Source: Verrucomicrobiales bacterium
GTDB lineage: Bacteria > Verrucomicrobiota > Verrucomicrobiia > Limisphaerales > J093
DNA: 64,000 nucleotides
Reading direction: 5' to 3'
Assembly: GCA_024233215.1 (NCBI GenBank)
Contig: JACKPW010000001.1
Span: 840,169-904,168, forward strand
Numbering within the stretch: the stretch's first letter is position 1; every line of letters begins with the position of its first letter. The notes under the pieces were generated by a model. That model worked only from the letters and a program-made list of their open reading frames with translations. It did no database searches and had not been told where the DNA came from. Below, one piece after another: positions 1 through 9,085 of the stretch. A program made the translations under genes and the position numbers.

Positions 1-2297
1 TCCTCGGTGATCTGAACCACGTAACGCCCGTCCCGCAGCGGGAAGGATCCCTCGTCCCCGAGCGCGATGTACTCGAACGGATCGGCGTCGATGAACCCGT
101 TGTCGGTCACGCGCAATCCCATTGGCGCCGACCCGAGCATGTCGGAAACGAACCGGAACCCCTGGCCATCCCACGCGTAGAGATACGGGCAGGATCCTGC
201 GGGAATGACCGGCTCAAATAGGTCCAGCTGGCTGCAGGGATCGGCCGCCACGTCGACCACGCTCGACGGAATGTCGAACCACCGGGCCACCACGGCGTCC
301 ACCCGGGCGTGCTTCCCCACCCCGATTTCCACCGGCAACGAGGTCACGGTCCGATGCACCTTGAACGAGCCGCTCGACACCTCAAGCCGAATGCCCAGGC
401 CGCTGGCATTCGACCGGTTGCCGAGCAGACGCAGCTTGAGCTGATGGTTCGCGTTGCCACCGTCATTCCGCAGCAACCGCACCCCGCCCTGCCCCAGCGC
501 CAGCGCCAGATCCGTGTCGCCATCGCAGTCGAAGTCCGCGGCGACAAGATCCGTCACCGAGGTCCCGGCCCATGAAGTCAAGCCCAGCGCGTCCGTGCGG
601 TTTGTGAACGTTCCGTCACCGAGGTTTCGCCAGACCTGGAAACCATCCCCCGCCGCGACCAGGTCTGGCCATCCGTCGTTGTCGTAGTCCACCAACTGCA
701 GCTTCCGCAGTTCCGGCACGATCACCGGCAACCGGCTGACCTGGTTGAGTCCGCCGAGCAACAGGTCCACGTGGGTCGAATCCCCGACCAGGAGGTCGGT
801 CCGGGCGTCACCATTCACGTCGCCGAGCGTCAACACCGTTCCCTCGATCCGGCCGGGCGGAAGATTGGTCTCCGCCAATTCGCCCCCGCGGATCTTTTGC
901 AGAAACAGGGGGGGCCCGTCCCGTCGCGCCACAAACACGTCGAGTAAATCGTCGTTGTTCCAGTCGTCCACGCAAACCTGGGTCAGGCCCTGCAGGTTCG
1001 CCGGGATGCCGGAGGTTGCGGTGACGTCCTTGAAATACATGTTGCCCAGGTTGCGCAGCAGCCGGAGTCCGTCGCCGTCGGGCAACACGGCCAGGATGTC
1101 GAGCTTGCCGGTGACGTCGGCGTCCAGGATGACCGCATCCGCGCTGAGGAGGTTCACGTTCTTCAGACCGGAAGCCACCGTGAAATCGCGCGCCAGGCCA
1201 TTGGTGGCGAAGCGGAAGATCTGCGAGCCTGCCGGGCCCACCACGAGCACGTCCTCGAAGCGGTCGTTGTTGAAGTCGCCCACCAGCGTCCGGGCAAACG
1301 GCGGGTTCGTGCGAAAGGCGAGCGCCGCTCCCTGCGGGGCGAACCGGCCCTTCGTATTGGCCAGCAGGCGGAAGCCGTTGGTGCCTTCGGTGACAAAGAG
1401 GCTGTTGCGACCGTCGCGGTTGTAGTCCAGCACCGCCATCGGGGCGCCATACCCCGTTGCGAGCTCCCCGAACGCGGCTTCCGTGGCGTCCTCCAGGCGC
1501 ACGGCGATCCCTTCCGGCTCCGGTCGCTCAATCCGCGTGGGCGCAATGGCCTCCGTCAAACGGCAGCGCTCGAAGGCCTCCGGGCCGACGCTCGCGCCGG
1601 GCTTGTCCGGGATGGCCTGGTGCAAGGCCAGTTCCTGCTTCCCCTCCTCCGTCCGACCGGCCCGCAGGAGGAGCTGGCCCAGCGCGTAGTGCGCCGCCGG
1701 ATGTTGCGGATCCTGCAGGACCGCCTCCTGGAAGGCGCCAATCGCCTCTTCCGTCTGGCCCAGTTCCTGGTAGGCCCGGCCAAGAAGGAAGCTGACGGCA
1801 CCAACCTGCGGGGCCAGATCGCGCGCCGGCAGGAACATCTTCACCGCCTCCTCCGGCTGGCGCAGCCGGAGTTGCGCGCAACCCGCCACGAAATACGCCG
1901 CCGCCGAGTTCCGGTCGTAGTCGAGAACCTTCGTGGCGTTGGTCAACGCGGCCTCGGGTTGGCCGGCAAGGAGAGAGGCATTCGCGAGGTTCAACCGGGC
2001 GTCGATCCGCGCGGGATACATCGCCGTCGCCTGCTCGAACGACTCCACCGCGCGCTCCGCCTGGCCCTGGTCGTAGTAGTTCTTCCCGCTGTTCATCAAC
2101 TGCGCAAACCGATCCTCCGCGCCGGCTGCCGCGGGCTGAGGAGCCGCGCCCCTGCTTTCGGGCGGCACCGGCCTGCCGGGTTTGTCACAACCACTGCCGA
2201 GCAGAACGCCGAGCAAGCAGAGCAAGAGGGTCACAGACCAGACGGGCATCCGCTTCCAGAGAAAGCGGAAAGTCGTCGCCTCGTGTTGGGTCAACAT
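1..2297 (-). CDS. TPR / FG-GAP repeat lipoprotein, CRTAC1-like (partial, 3' end off the left edge)
   Basis: About 765 codons are visible and no stop is reached before base 1. Translation from the ATG at 2297 gives a basic N-terminus, a hydrophobic stretch and the lipobox LLGSGC with Cys about residue 37, so it is probably a lipoprotein. Residues ~65-230 are TPR repeats (for example YYDQGQAERAVESFEQA). Residues ~270-640 hold FG-GAP/VCBS-like Asp-rich loops: DYNRDGRNS, DFNNDRFED, DWNNDDLLD, DVNGDARTD, DYDNDGWPD, DFDCDGDTD. Then follows an ASPIC/UnbV-like segment (SNASGLGIRLEV). This TPR plus beta-propeller plus ASPIC order is the CRTAC1-like family, which is multicopy in Verrucomicrobiota. The family has no settled function; binding of ligands or surface display is likely. 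The architecture is clear, the role is not. Confidence 0.85.
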   Translation of the reverse strand, partial: MLTQHEATTFRFLWKRMPVWSVTLLLCLLGVLLGSGCDKPGRPVPPESRGAAPQPAAAGAEDRFAQLMNSGKNYYDQGQAERAVESFEQATAMYPARIDARLNLANASLLAGQPEAALTNATKVLDYDRNSAAAYFVAGCAQLRLRQPEEAVKMFLPARDLAPQVGAVSFLLGRAYQELGQTEEAIGAFQEAVLQDPQHPAAHYALGQLLLRAGRTEEGKQELALHQAIPDKPGASVGPEAFERCRLTEAIAPTRIERPEPEGIAVRLEDATEAAFGELATGYGAPMAVLDYNRDGRNSLFVTEGTNGFRLLANTKGRFAPQGAALAFRTNPPFARTLVGDFNNDRFEDVLVVGPAGSQIFRFATNGLARDFTVASGLKNVNLLSADAVILDADVTGKLDILAVLPDGDGLRLLRNLGNMYFKDVTATSGIPANLQGLTQVCVDDWNNDDLLDVFVARRDGPPLFLQKIRGGELAETNLPPGRIEGTVLTLGDVNGDARTDLLVGDSTHVDLLLGGLNQVSRLPVIVPELRKLQLVDYDNDGWPDLVAAGDGFQVWRNLGDGTFTNRTDALGLTSWAGTSVTDLVAADFDCDGDTDLALALGQGGVRLLRNDGGNANHQLKLRLLGNRSNASGLGIRLEVSSGSFKVHRTVTSLPVEIGVGKHARVDAVVARWFDIPSSVVDVAADPCSQLDLFEPVIPAGSCPYLYAWDGQGFRFVSDMLGSAPMGLRVTDNGFIDADPFEYIALGDEGSFPLRDGRYVVQITE

Positions 2298-2433
2298 GAC
2301 CACAGCTTGGCGCGAAGGACCGAGGCGAACAAGAAGGAAGCAACCCGCTCACAGTCACGGGTCAATGGTGGGGAAACCGGTTGCAGGAAGCCGGACGCCG
2401 ATGCCAGTGGCAAAGCCGAAGGTCACCGGGGAC

Positions 2434-3072
2434 TCATGGCCTTCCCTTCGTTCGCCTCCGCAACCCGCCACTCCCAACCAGCAACGCTCCACCAAGGGTC
2501 AGAAGCAGCAGGTTCGCCGGTTCGGGAATCGCAGTAACCTCCCCGCGCAGGGTCAGGTCAGAGATTCCCAACGCCCCCAACTCCACCGGGAGCGCTCCCG
2601 TTCCCGTCAGCAGGAATGTCACCTCTCCACCCAGACGCTGTGAGGCGAGGGAGCCGGTGTTCTCGATGAAGGACTGGGTCGCCTGACCTTCAGCCAGATA
2701 ATGTGCCTCACCCCGGTCGACGTAGGTCAGAAGCCATCCATCGGGTCCACCAACCAGGGAGGGGTTCCCGCTAATGACGAGCGAATAACCCGTCAGCAGC
2801 AACTGGTAGCCCTCATCCACAACCACATCGAATGCAAAGCCGTTCCTCCCACTCGTGAAATCGTAAACAACCACGCCAAAGTCCGGGAACTCGCCAGTGG
2901 TCTGAATCGTTGCCTCCTGCCCCCGCATGTCTCCAGCGTTGAGGTGCTCGGCAACATAGGCTGGAGAGAGCGAAGGAGCGTCCTCTCGGTCGAAGGAGTA
3001 GTTCAACACTTCACCTGCGGCCACGGTAAGTGCCCCGGCACCTGCGCAAATCAACAGTCTCAGAAGTCCCAT
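2434..3072 (-). CDS. PEP-CTERM sorting domain protein
   Basis: A 212-residue secreted protein of unknown function. The N-terminus is a signal peptide (GLLRLLICAGAGALTVAAG). The C-terminus has the full tripartite PEP-CTERM signal: the motif IPEPANLL, a hydrophobic helix of about 17 residues, and the basic tail GLRRRTK. By family knowledge such proteins are recognised by exosortase (EpsH/XrtA type), cleaved near the PEP motif and sent to the surface or an extracellular matrix. The body has no domain I recognise. No exosortase gene is in this window. The start at 3072 fits the signal peptide. About 260 bases of apparently non-coding DNA separate it from the next gene upstream. Confidence 0.85.
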   Translation of the reverse strand: MGLLRLLICAGAGALTVAAGEVLNYSFDREDAPSLSPAYVAEHLNAGDMRGQEATIQTTGEFPDFGVVVYDFTSGRNGFAFDVVVDEGYQLLLTGYSLVISGNPSLVGGPDGWLLTYVDRGEAHYLAEGQATQSFIENTGSLASQRLGGEVTFLLTGTGALPVELGALGISDLTLRGEVTAIPEPANLLLLTLGGALLVGSGGLRRRTKGRP

Positions 3073-3330
3073 GTTCTACAGGTATCCTCGAACGGAGGTT
3101 CAAGCCAAGGATGCACGGCTTGGAATCCACCGCTGCTGCGATGGCATCTCATCGCAGGGTTCTTCTCACCACATCCTGGTCGCTGATGCCATTCGGTTTA
3201 GTGAGTCCCAGACGGCCCATTCCCAATCACCGCGTCGTCCGGCTTGAACGGAGTTTGCGCGTCCCCTGGTACAGCAGCAAGCCCCGAAACACCCAAACCA
3301 CTCCCTCCACGCCGCCCCATCCGACCGGCC

Positions 3331-4443
3331 TCAGCGGCGCGTGGCCGCCGGGGAGGGTGCGACGGATGGAACCACAGTCCCCATCGGCGGCAGTTGGATC
3401 CGGTCCTGGCGGATGGCGTCCGCTTTGCTCACCCCGAGTTCCAGGAGTTCCGCGTTCAGATAGGGCAACGGATTGACGGGAACCTCCTGCGATCCCTTTC
3501 CCCGCCGCCGCGCCGCCAACTCGGCAATCGACAGCACATCCAGGGCGACCGGGTCCGTGCTGAACCGGAGCTGGTTCAACGGGGTGGCGTAGTGCAGAAG
3601 ACTGTCGCGCTCGCCACGATACTGCGCCACCAGAGCATCCACCACGCTGAACGCCACCCGGTCACCGACCTCCGGCAGCGCATAGATTTCGGGAACCGCA
3701 ACCGCCAACCGGTCGAGGTCCTCATCAAACCGGCGGGTGTTGTCCACGCTCCCGAGGCTGAGGCTGAAGAGGTTTCCCGAAACCCCGAGGAGATTGTGGT
3801 TGAGCATGGGCGAGACGTTGACGACCCGGGTGATACGCGAGGTCAGCAAGCGCGTGACGTAGGACTTCTGGCCCATCGACTCGCCGCCCGGCTGGTATTC
3901 CAGATCGCCCCAGACCAGCTCGCCCGGAATCGTGTTCTCGTAAAAGACGGCTGGATCGTAGCCCGCCTGTACCGCACCCTCGGCCACCACCCCCAGCCGG
4001 GCGGCGAGCGTCAGATACCCGGCAGCACGCAGATCCTCGCGGTATTTGTCCCAGATGACGATGTTGGTGGCGGGATGACCTGCCGCCAGCAGGCTGCCGA
4101 CCAGGGCCTCCACCACGGCGGGGCGCGTGCCGGAAAGGGCGCCCGGTTGGGAGAGAACCTTGATTCCGACAACATCCGCGGCAGTGACGTACGTTGCCCA
4201 GGCCTCTGCCGACGAGGCGGTCCCGGCGAGATTGGTAAGTCCGGCATCGAAAAGCTGCCGCACGCGAGGGAGGTTCGGAGCGAACGCGTCGGTGGCACCG
4301 GCGCCTTCCACAATCACCACCCGGGCACGGGCACGCGAGGAGGAAGTGGCCGCCGGCGCGAGGGCCGGGGCATCCCCCGCCCATGCCTGGGCCAGCAGCA
4401 CCGCTGCCAGCCCGGAAAACACCCGTTGACGTAACCTGCTCAA
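3331..4443 (-). CDS. DUF362 domain protein, exported
   Basis: A 370-residue protein with a probable cleavable signal peptide (FSGLAAVLLAQAWAGDA). The rest follows the DUF362 pattern: an early VVIVEGAGA strand, a GIKVLSQPG segment, a region predicting pairing with VIWDKYREDL, and the NVSPMLNHNLLGVSGNLFSLSLG block, which matches the conserved part where DUF362 proteins carry a polar and histidine-containing loop. Reaction unknown; some DUF362 proteins have Fe-S domains, but no Cys cluster is present here. It is divergently transcribed from the TPR lipoprotein gene that follows, with about 65 bases between the two starts, so the promoters share a short region. Family call fairly sure, function unknown. 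Confidence 0.8.
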   Translation of the reverse strand: MSRLRQRVFSGLAAVLLAQAWAGDAPALAPAATSSSRARARVVIVEGAGATDAFAPNLPRVRQLFDAGLTNLAGTASSAEAWATYVTAADVVGIKVLSQPGALSGTRPAVVEALVGSLLAAGHPATNIVIWDKYREDLRAAGYLTLAARLGVVAEGAVQAGYDPAVFYENTIPGELVWGDLEYQPGGESMGQKSYVTRLLTSRITRVVNVSPMLNHNLLGVSGNLFSLSLGSVDNTRRFDEDLDRLAVAVPEIYALPEVGDRVAFSVVDALVAQYRGERDSLLHYATPLNQLRFSTDPVALDVLSIAELAARRRGKGSQEVPVNPLPYLNAELLELGVSKADAIRQDRIQLPPMGTVVPSVAPSPAATRR

Positions 4444-4509
4444 TTCAGCCGAAACCGTTGCCGGTGCGTTGCTTGACTCAGCCTTCCGGGAATGCTAACA
4501 CCCGGCCTT

Positions 4510-6753
4510 ATGGTGACCACCAAAAAGTGGATCCGCAAGGCCACGGCGACGGGTGGTCGGTTGTTGACCCCGCTCCGGCCACAGCCTGCGGTCGTCCTGA
4601 CCGGGCTGCTTTGCCTCTCCTTGGCGATGGTTTTCGTGGGCTGTGGCAAGCCCCCGGGCGACCGAGAACTGACCGAGGGCATCCGCCTTCTGGATGCCGG
4701 CAGGCCGAGTGAGGCCATCCCTGTATTCGAGCGGGCCAGCGAACTGCTCGTCACCAACCAACTGGCCCGGGCCAACGCTTTGAACTACCTGGGCCTCGCC
4801 TACCATCGCGCGGGCCAGACCGATGCCGCCAACCAAGCCTATCAGGCCGCCCTGAACGAGGACTTGAACCTGCTGGCCGCACGTTACAACCGCGGCTGTC
4901 TCCTGCTGGAACTTGGGAAACTCGACGAGGCGACCCAGGAATTGACCACCTTCGTCGATCTCCGGCCCGCCCCTGCCGAGGGATGGCTTCGTCTCGGTTC
5001 CGCCCACCTGCGGGCCGGCCACGTTCAGGAGGCGGCAGCCGCGTTCAAGGAGGCCGGCGAGCGGGCCATCAGCAATCCCACCAAGGTGCAGGCGCTGAAC
5101 GGCGCGGGGGTTTGCCTCGTCCACGAAGGCCGACTCGCCGATGCCGGACTCTTCTTTGACGCCGCCTTCAAGCTGGATCCGAAATACCCGCCGGTGCTGT
5201 TGAACCAGGCCATTCTGGCGGAGCGAACGAAGGACACCTGGGGCGCGCTGTCGAAATACACCGTTTGGCTGGAGACCGCGGGCGACGCGGCGGCGCGCAC
5301 GGACGTCGAGGCCCACCTCAAGCAGCTCGCTCAGGCGCTGCAACCCGCACTGGCCTCCGGCGACGGGGCCACGCAGGAGCAACTGGCCCGCATGTCGAAC
5401 CTCTTCACCCGGGTCGGCTCCATGGGAGATGTCGCCTCCGCACCCGTCGCCACCAACCCGCCCGCCACCACCGTCGTCGTCGCCTCGAATCCACCGCCCG
5501 ACACGCTGGTGGTTGCCTCAAATCCGCCGCCTGTCACGGTGACACCCTCCAATCCGCCCCCGGTGGTGATGGTCGCGAACGTCCGCTCCAATCCCCCGCC
5601 GGTGACGGTGACCACCAGTCCTCCCCCCATCACGATCGTATCGGCCCTGCCTTCCCATCGGCCCACCATCGATACTTCGGCGCCCCCGGCCATCACCGTG
5701 GCTTTGAGTCCTCCGTCCGCTGTGACAACCCCCTCCGCCTCGGGGCTCCGGAACGAGGCCCCGTCCGGCACCCGGCCGACCCCTCCCACCACGGTGGCCA
5801 CACCGGCGGGGCGGGATGAAGGGACGGCGACCGGGGATGTGGCAATGGTGGAGGAGAACCTCCCCTCGCGTCCCGAACTCGCCATGGCCGCCCCGGTGCC
5901 GGTCTCCCCCCGGGAGGCGATTGAACCCGAAACCACCGCGCCCGCGGACCTCGATGAGAGCCCTCCCACCGAAGAGCAGGCCGGGGGCGCGGAACCTGCG
6001 GAGAAACGCTCGTTCCTGTCGAAGATCAATCCGCTGAACCTCTTCCGGCGGGAACCGCGGGAAAAACGGGTGACTCCATTGCCCCCGCGCCGGACGGAGC
6101 GAACGACAGAATCGCTGGAGTCGCCCGGGGAAACCACCGGGATCCAGCCGCCCGGCCCCGAGGCGCCGGTGGCCGTGGTGCGGGTGAACCCGCCGGAACC
6201 CGAACCGCAACCCGCGGAACCGGAACCGGCCCGGCCGGCTTACGTGCGCTACTCCTACCTCTCCCCGGCCCTGCCGGAAACCGGGGATCCGGAAAAGGCG
6301 GCGCGACTGCTGGAAGCCGCGGCCCAGGCACATCAGGAAGGACGCTACGCCGACGCCGCGGAAGGCTATCGCAAGGCGATCAAGTCGGACCCTGCATGCT
6401 ACGGGGCACGCTACAATCTCGCCACGCTGGAACTCGATCGGCTCCGCCCGGAAGCGGCCCTGCCGGAATTCGAGTCTGCCCTGGTGATCTCGCCCCATGA
6501 ACCCGCGGCCCGGTTCAACTTCGCACTGGCGCTGGAATCGGCGGGATACCCGCTGGACGCCGCCCTGGAGATGGAACGTTCGCTGGCGGACAAGCCGGAC
6601 AACGCCGCTGCCCACCTGATGCTCGGCGGACTTTACGCGAACACCCTGGGCGACATCCCCCGGGCCCGTGAGCACTTCGCCCGCGTGCTGGCGATCGAAC
6701 CCAACCATCCCCAGGCGGACCGCATCCGTCGCTGGCTTTCCGCCCATCGCTGA
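4510..6753 (+). CDS. TPR repeat lipoprotein with proline-rich linker
   Basis: I chose the ATG at 4510 over the one at 4492 because it places a more normal N-terminus ahead of the signal; the lipobox FVGC puts the lipidated Cys at about residue 45. Two TPR blocks flank a long linker: residues ~50-280 (for example ANALNYLGLAYHRAGQTDAA) and ~585-745 (HQEGRYADAAEGYRKAIKSD). The linker (~310-575) begins with an imperfect repeat based on SNPPPVTV, then becomes Glu/Pro-rich and includes a basic spot KRSFLSKINPLNLFRR. Likely a periplasm-facing scaffold reaching across the envelope. The gene is followed after about 70 bases by a second TPR gene, so the pair may be one unit. No enzymatic domain is visible. 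Confidence 0.8.
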   Translation: MVTTKKWIRKATATGGRLLTPLRPQPAVVLTGLLCLSLAMVFVGCGKPPGDRELTEGIRLLDAGRPSEAIPVFERASELLVTNQLARANALNYLGLAYHRAGQTDAANQAYQAALNEDLNLLAARYNRGCLLLELGKLDEATQELTTFVDLRPAPAEGWLRLGSAHLRAGHVQEAAAAFKEAGERAISNPTKVQALNGAGVCLVHEGRLADAGLFFDAAFKLDPKYPPVLLNQAILAERTKDTWGALSKYTVWLETAGDAAARTDVEAHLKQLAQALQPALASGDGATQEQLARMSNLFTRVGSMGDVASAPVATNPPATTVVVASNPPPDTLVVASNPPPVTVTPSNPPPVVMVANVRSNPPPVTVTTSPPPITIVSALPSHRPTIDTSAPPAITVALSPPSAVTTPSASGLRNEAPSGTRPTPPTTVATPAGRDEGTATGDVAMVEENLPSRPELAMAAPVPVSPREAIEPETTAPADLDESPPTEEQAGGAEPAEKRSFLSKINPLNLFRREPREKRVTPLPPRRTERTTESLESPGETTGIQPPGPEAPVAVVRVNPPEPEPQPAEPEPARPAYVRYSYLSPALPETGDPEKAARLLEAAAQAHQEGRYADAAEGYRKAIKSDPACYGARYNLATLELDRLRPEAALPEFESALVISPHEPAARFNFALALESAGYPLDAALEMERSLADKPDNAAAHLMLGGLYANTLGDIPRAREHFARVLAIEPNHPQADRIRRWLSAHR

Positions 6754-6822
6754 CCCTCCCGTCCCGGGCAAAACGACTTTCCCTTTTGCCGGCGCTTCGC
6801 CTACGGTAGTGGCGTTTACGGC

Positions 6823-7737
6823 ATGAAAGGACTTCTCAAGATCCTGCTCTACGTCGTTCTGCTCGGTCTCTGCGCCTATTGCGTCAAGGGATTCCTCACG
6901 GTCCTCCAGGCGGGAATGGACCGGGCCGAACGGCAATACGAGGAGTATGATGACTCCCGCCCCGCGGACGACACCGCGGATGCGGCGGCGGCAACCAACC
7001 TGACCGTTACTGCGGGAAGTGGTGAAACCAACAGCACCCCTCCCGCCCATCCGGACCCGGGCGCCCCCTCCACGGGAAGCGTCGCCCCGCCGGAATCCTC
7101 CCCGTCCCAGGACGGGACCGAAGATCACCGCCCTTCCGGGATGGGGCTCTACGCCGCCGGCGGACTGCTCTCCTTGATCGGCCTGGCCCTCATGCTGGCC
7201 AATGACCTTTCGCACCTCACCGCCCGCAGCACGCACCGGTTGCTGGAGGGCGTGGAGGAAGGCGGCGAAGGAAGTCGCGAATACGAGGAGGCCGAACGGC
7301 TCTGGGCCAACGCGGACTATCTCGGTGCCGTCCACGTGCTGCGGGAGTATCTCAAGAAGCATCCCCGGCGCGTTCACGCGCATTTCCGCATCGCGGAGAT
7401 CTACGAAAAGGACCTGAAAAACACCCTCGCCGCTGCGCTGGAACATGAGGAGATCCTGAGGTTCCGGCTGGAGGACGAGCGCTGGGGCTGGACCGCCATC
7501 CACCTCTGCAACCTCCACTACCACCTGAACCAACCGGAGAAGGCGGAGGCGCTCCTGCACCGGATCGTCAACGACTACGGCCACACCGTGGCCGCCGGGA
7601 AGGCGCGCAAACGGCTGGGAATCCCCGAGGATGGCGACCCCCCCCCCGCCACCGCGGCGGAACCCGAGGAACCGGTCCCCGACGACAGCGCCCCTTCCGA
7701 CGGATTCCAGCTTCCCCGGGGGTTCCGGCCAAAATAG
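6823..7737 (+). CDS. Membrane protein with two TM segments and a TPR tail
   Basis: A 304-residue protein. Residues 1-28 form one membrane segment (LLKILLYVVLLGLCAYCVKGF); residues ~30-105 are a low-complexity acidic/Pro/Ser stretch; residues ~107-130 are a second membrane segment (GLYAAGGLLSLIGLALMLAN). The C-terminal part (~150-270) has TPR-like helical pairs with the signature ADYLGAVHVLREYLKKHP and a conserved-looking RIAEIYEKDL. The chain ends in a Pro/Glu-rich tail. With both membrane helices near the N-terminus the TPR part is probably cytoplasmic. It follows the TPR lipoprotein gene on the same strand and may act with it. I do not recognise a named family. Confidence 0.72.
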   Translation: MKGLLKILLYVVLLGLCAYCVKGFLTVLQAGMDRAERQYEEYDDSRPADDTADAAAATNLTVTAGSGETNSTPPAHPDPGAPSTGSVAPPESSPSQDGTEDHRPSGMGLYAAGGLLSLIGLALMLANDLSHLTARSTHRLLEGVEEGGEGSREYEEAERLWANADYLGAVHVLREYLKKHPRRVHAHFRIAEIYEKDLKNTLAAALEHEEILRFRLEDERWGWTAIHLCNLHYHLNQPEKAEALLHRIVNDYGHTVAAGKARKRLGIPEDGDPPPATAAEPEEPVPDDSAPSDGFQLPRGFRPK

Positions 7738-7816
7738 GCGGTTCGGCCTCGTCCTGCTGACAGGCGCTTCTGCCGGCTGGCGTCCGCCACGCGGCTTGCG
7801 TAATCTGGGTCGCCAG

Positions 7817-9064
7817 ATGGCTGACTCTTACATCCAACAGTTGTTCGCGGAGCGCATTGGTGGCGCCGAATACGGCAAGTCCACGGCGATCTACAAGTTC
7901 GAGAAGATCAAGCGTGCCAAACGCGCCGCGATGGCGGCCAACCCCGGGCGCGAGATCATCGACATGGGCGTGGGCGAACCCGACGACATGGCGTTTCCCG
8001 AGGTCGTCGAGGTCCTGAACACCGAGGCGCGAAAGCGGGGGAACCGCGGTTATGCGGACAATGGCGACAGCGTGCTCAAGGCCGCCGCTTCCCGGTATCT
8101 GGATCGGGTGTGCGGCGTCCCCGGGGTCAAGCCCGAATCCGGCGTCATCCACTCCATGGGCAGCAAGGCAGTGCTCTCCATCCTGCCCGGAGCCCTGGTG
8201 AATCCGGGCGACGTGGTGCTCATGACGACCCCGGGTTATCCGGTGTTCGGCACGCACGCCAGGTACTACGGCGGTCAGGTCCATAACCTGCCGCTGACCG
8301 AGGAGAACAACTTCCTGCCCGACCTCGACGCCGTGCCCTCCGATGTCCTGACCAAGGCGAAGGCGCTGGTGATCAACTACCCGAACAACCCCACCGGCGC
8401 GAGCGCCACGGAGGAGTTCTTCGAGCGCGTCGTCCACTTCGCCCGACAACACAACCTGGTCGTCATCTCGGACGCCGCCTACGCCGCCCTGGTCTTCGAG
8501 GGCAGGCCCTTGAGCTTCCTGGCCACCCCCGGCGCCATGGAGGTGGGCGTGGAACTGCATTCCTGCAGCAAGAGCTTCAACATGACCGGCTGGCGGTGCG
8601 GTTTCGTGGCGGGGAACGAACTGCTGGTGAAGGCGTACGGCGACGTCAAGGACAACACCGACTCGGGACAGTTCCTCGCCATCCAGCACGCCGCAGCGTA
8701 CTGCCTCGATCATCCGGAGATCACCGAACAGATCGCTGCCAAGTACTCCCGCCGGATGGACGGCCTGGTGACGGTGCTTCGCCAGGCCGGTTTCAATGCC
8801 CGCAAACCGCGTGGCTCGTTCTTCCTGTATACCCGCGCCCCCAGGGCCGCCGTGCGAACGGACGGGGATCGCGTGGAATTCCGCAACGCCGAGGACGTCT
8901 CCCAATGGCTGATCAGCGAATGCCTCATCTCCACCGTCCCGTGGGACGACGCCGGGGCTTACCTGCGCTTCAGTGTCACCTTCGAGGCGGCGGACGAGGC
9001 GGCGGAACAGCGCGTCCTCGCGGAAATCGGCCGTCGCCTGGGGAATGTGACCCTGGAGTTCTGA
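7817..9064 (+). CDS. dapL: LL-diaminopimelate aminotransferase (class I/II PLP aminotransferase)
   Basis: A 415-residue fold-type I aminotransferase. DapL converts tetrahydrodipicolinate to LL-diaminopimelate in one step, for lysine and peptidoglycan. The frame stays open upstream, but the ATG at 7817 gives the expected length (family ~410) and start (QQLFAERIGG). Visible motifs: GVGEPDDMAFP near the N-terminus, NYPNNPTGA, SDAAYAALVF, and the PLP lysine in SCSKSFNMTGWR (Lys252). The EKIKRAKRA start and the GVGEP motif favour DapL over aspartate aminotransferase, but related aminotransferases share much of this, so specificity is inferred. DapL is well documented in Verrucomicrobium. The next gene, lpxK, starts 22 bases later. 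Confidence 0.78.
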   Translation: MADSYIQQLFAERIGGAEYGKSTAIYKFEKIKRAKRAAMAANPGREIIDMGVGEPDDMAFPEVVEVLNTEARKRGNRGYADNGDSVLKAAASRYLDRVCGVPGVKPESGVIHSMGSKAVLSILPGALVNPGDVVLMTTPGYPVFGTHARYYGGQVHNLPLTEENNFLPDLDAVPSDVLTKAKALVINYPNNPTGASATEEFFERVVHFARQHNLVVISDAAYAALVFEGRPLSFLATPGAMEVGVELHSCSKSFNMTGWRCGFVAGNELLVKAYGDVKDNTDSGQFLAIQHAAAYCLDHPEITEQIAAKYSRRMDGLVTVLRQAGFNARKPRGSFFLYTRAPRAAVRTDGDRVEFRNAEDVSQWLISECLISTVPWDDAGAYLRFSVTFEAADEAAEQRVLAEIGRRLGNVTLEF

Positions 9065-9085
9065 CGCCCTGGGCACCACCCGCCC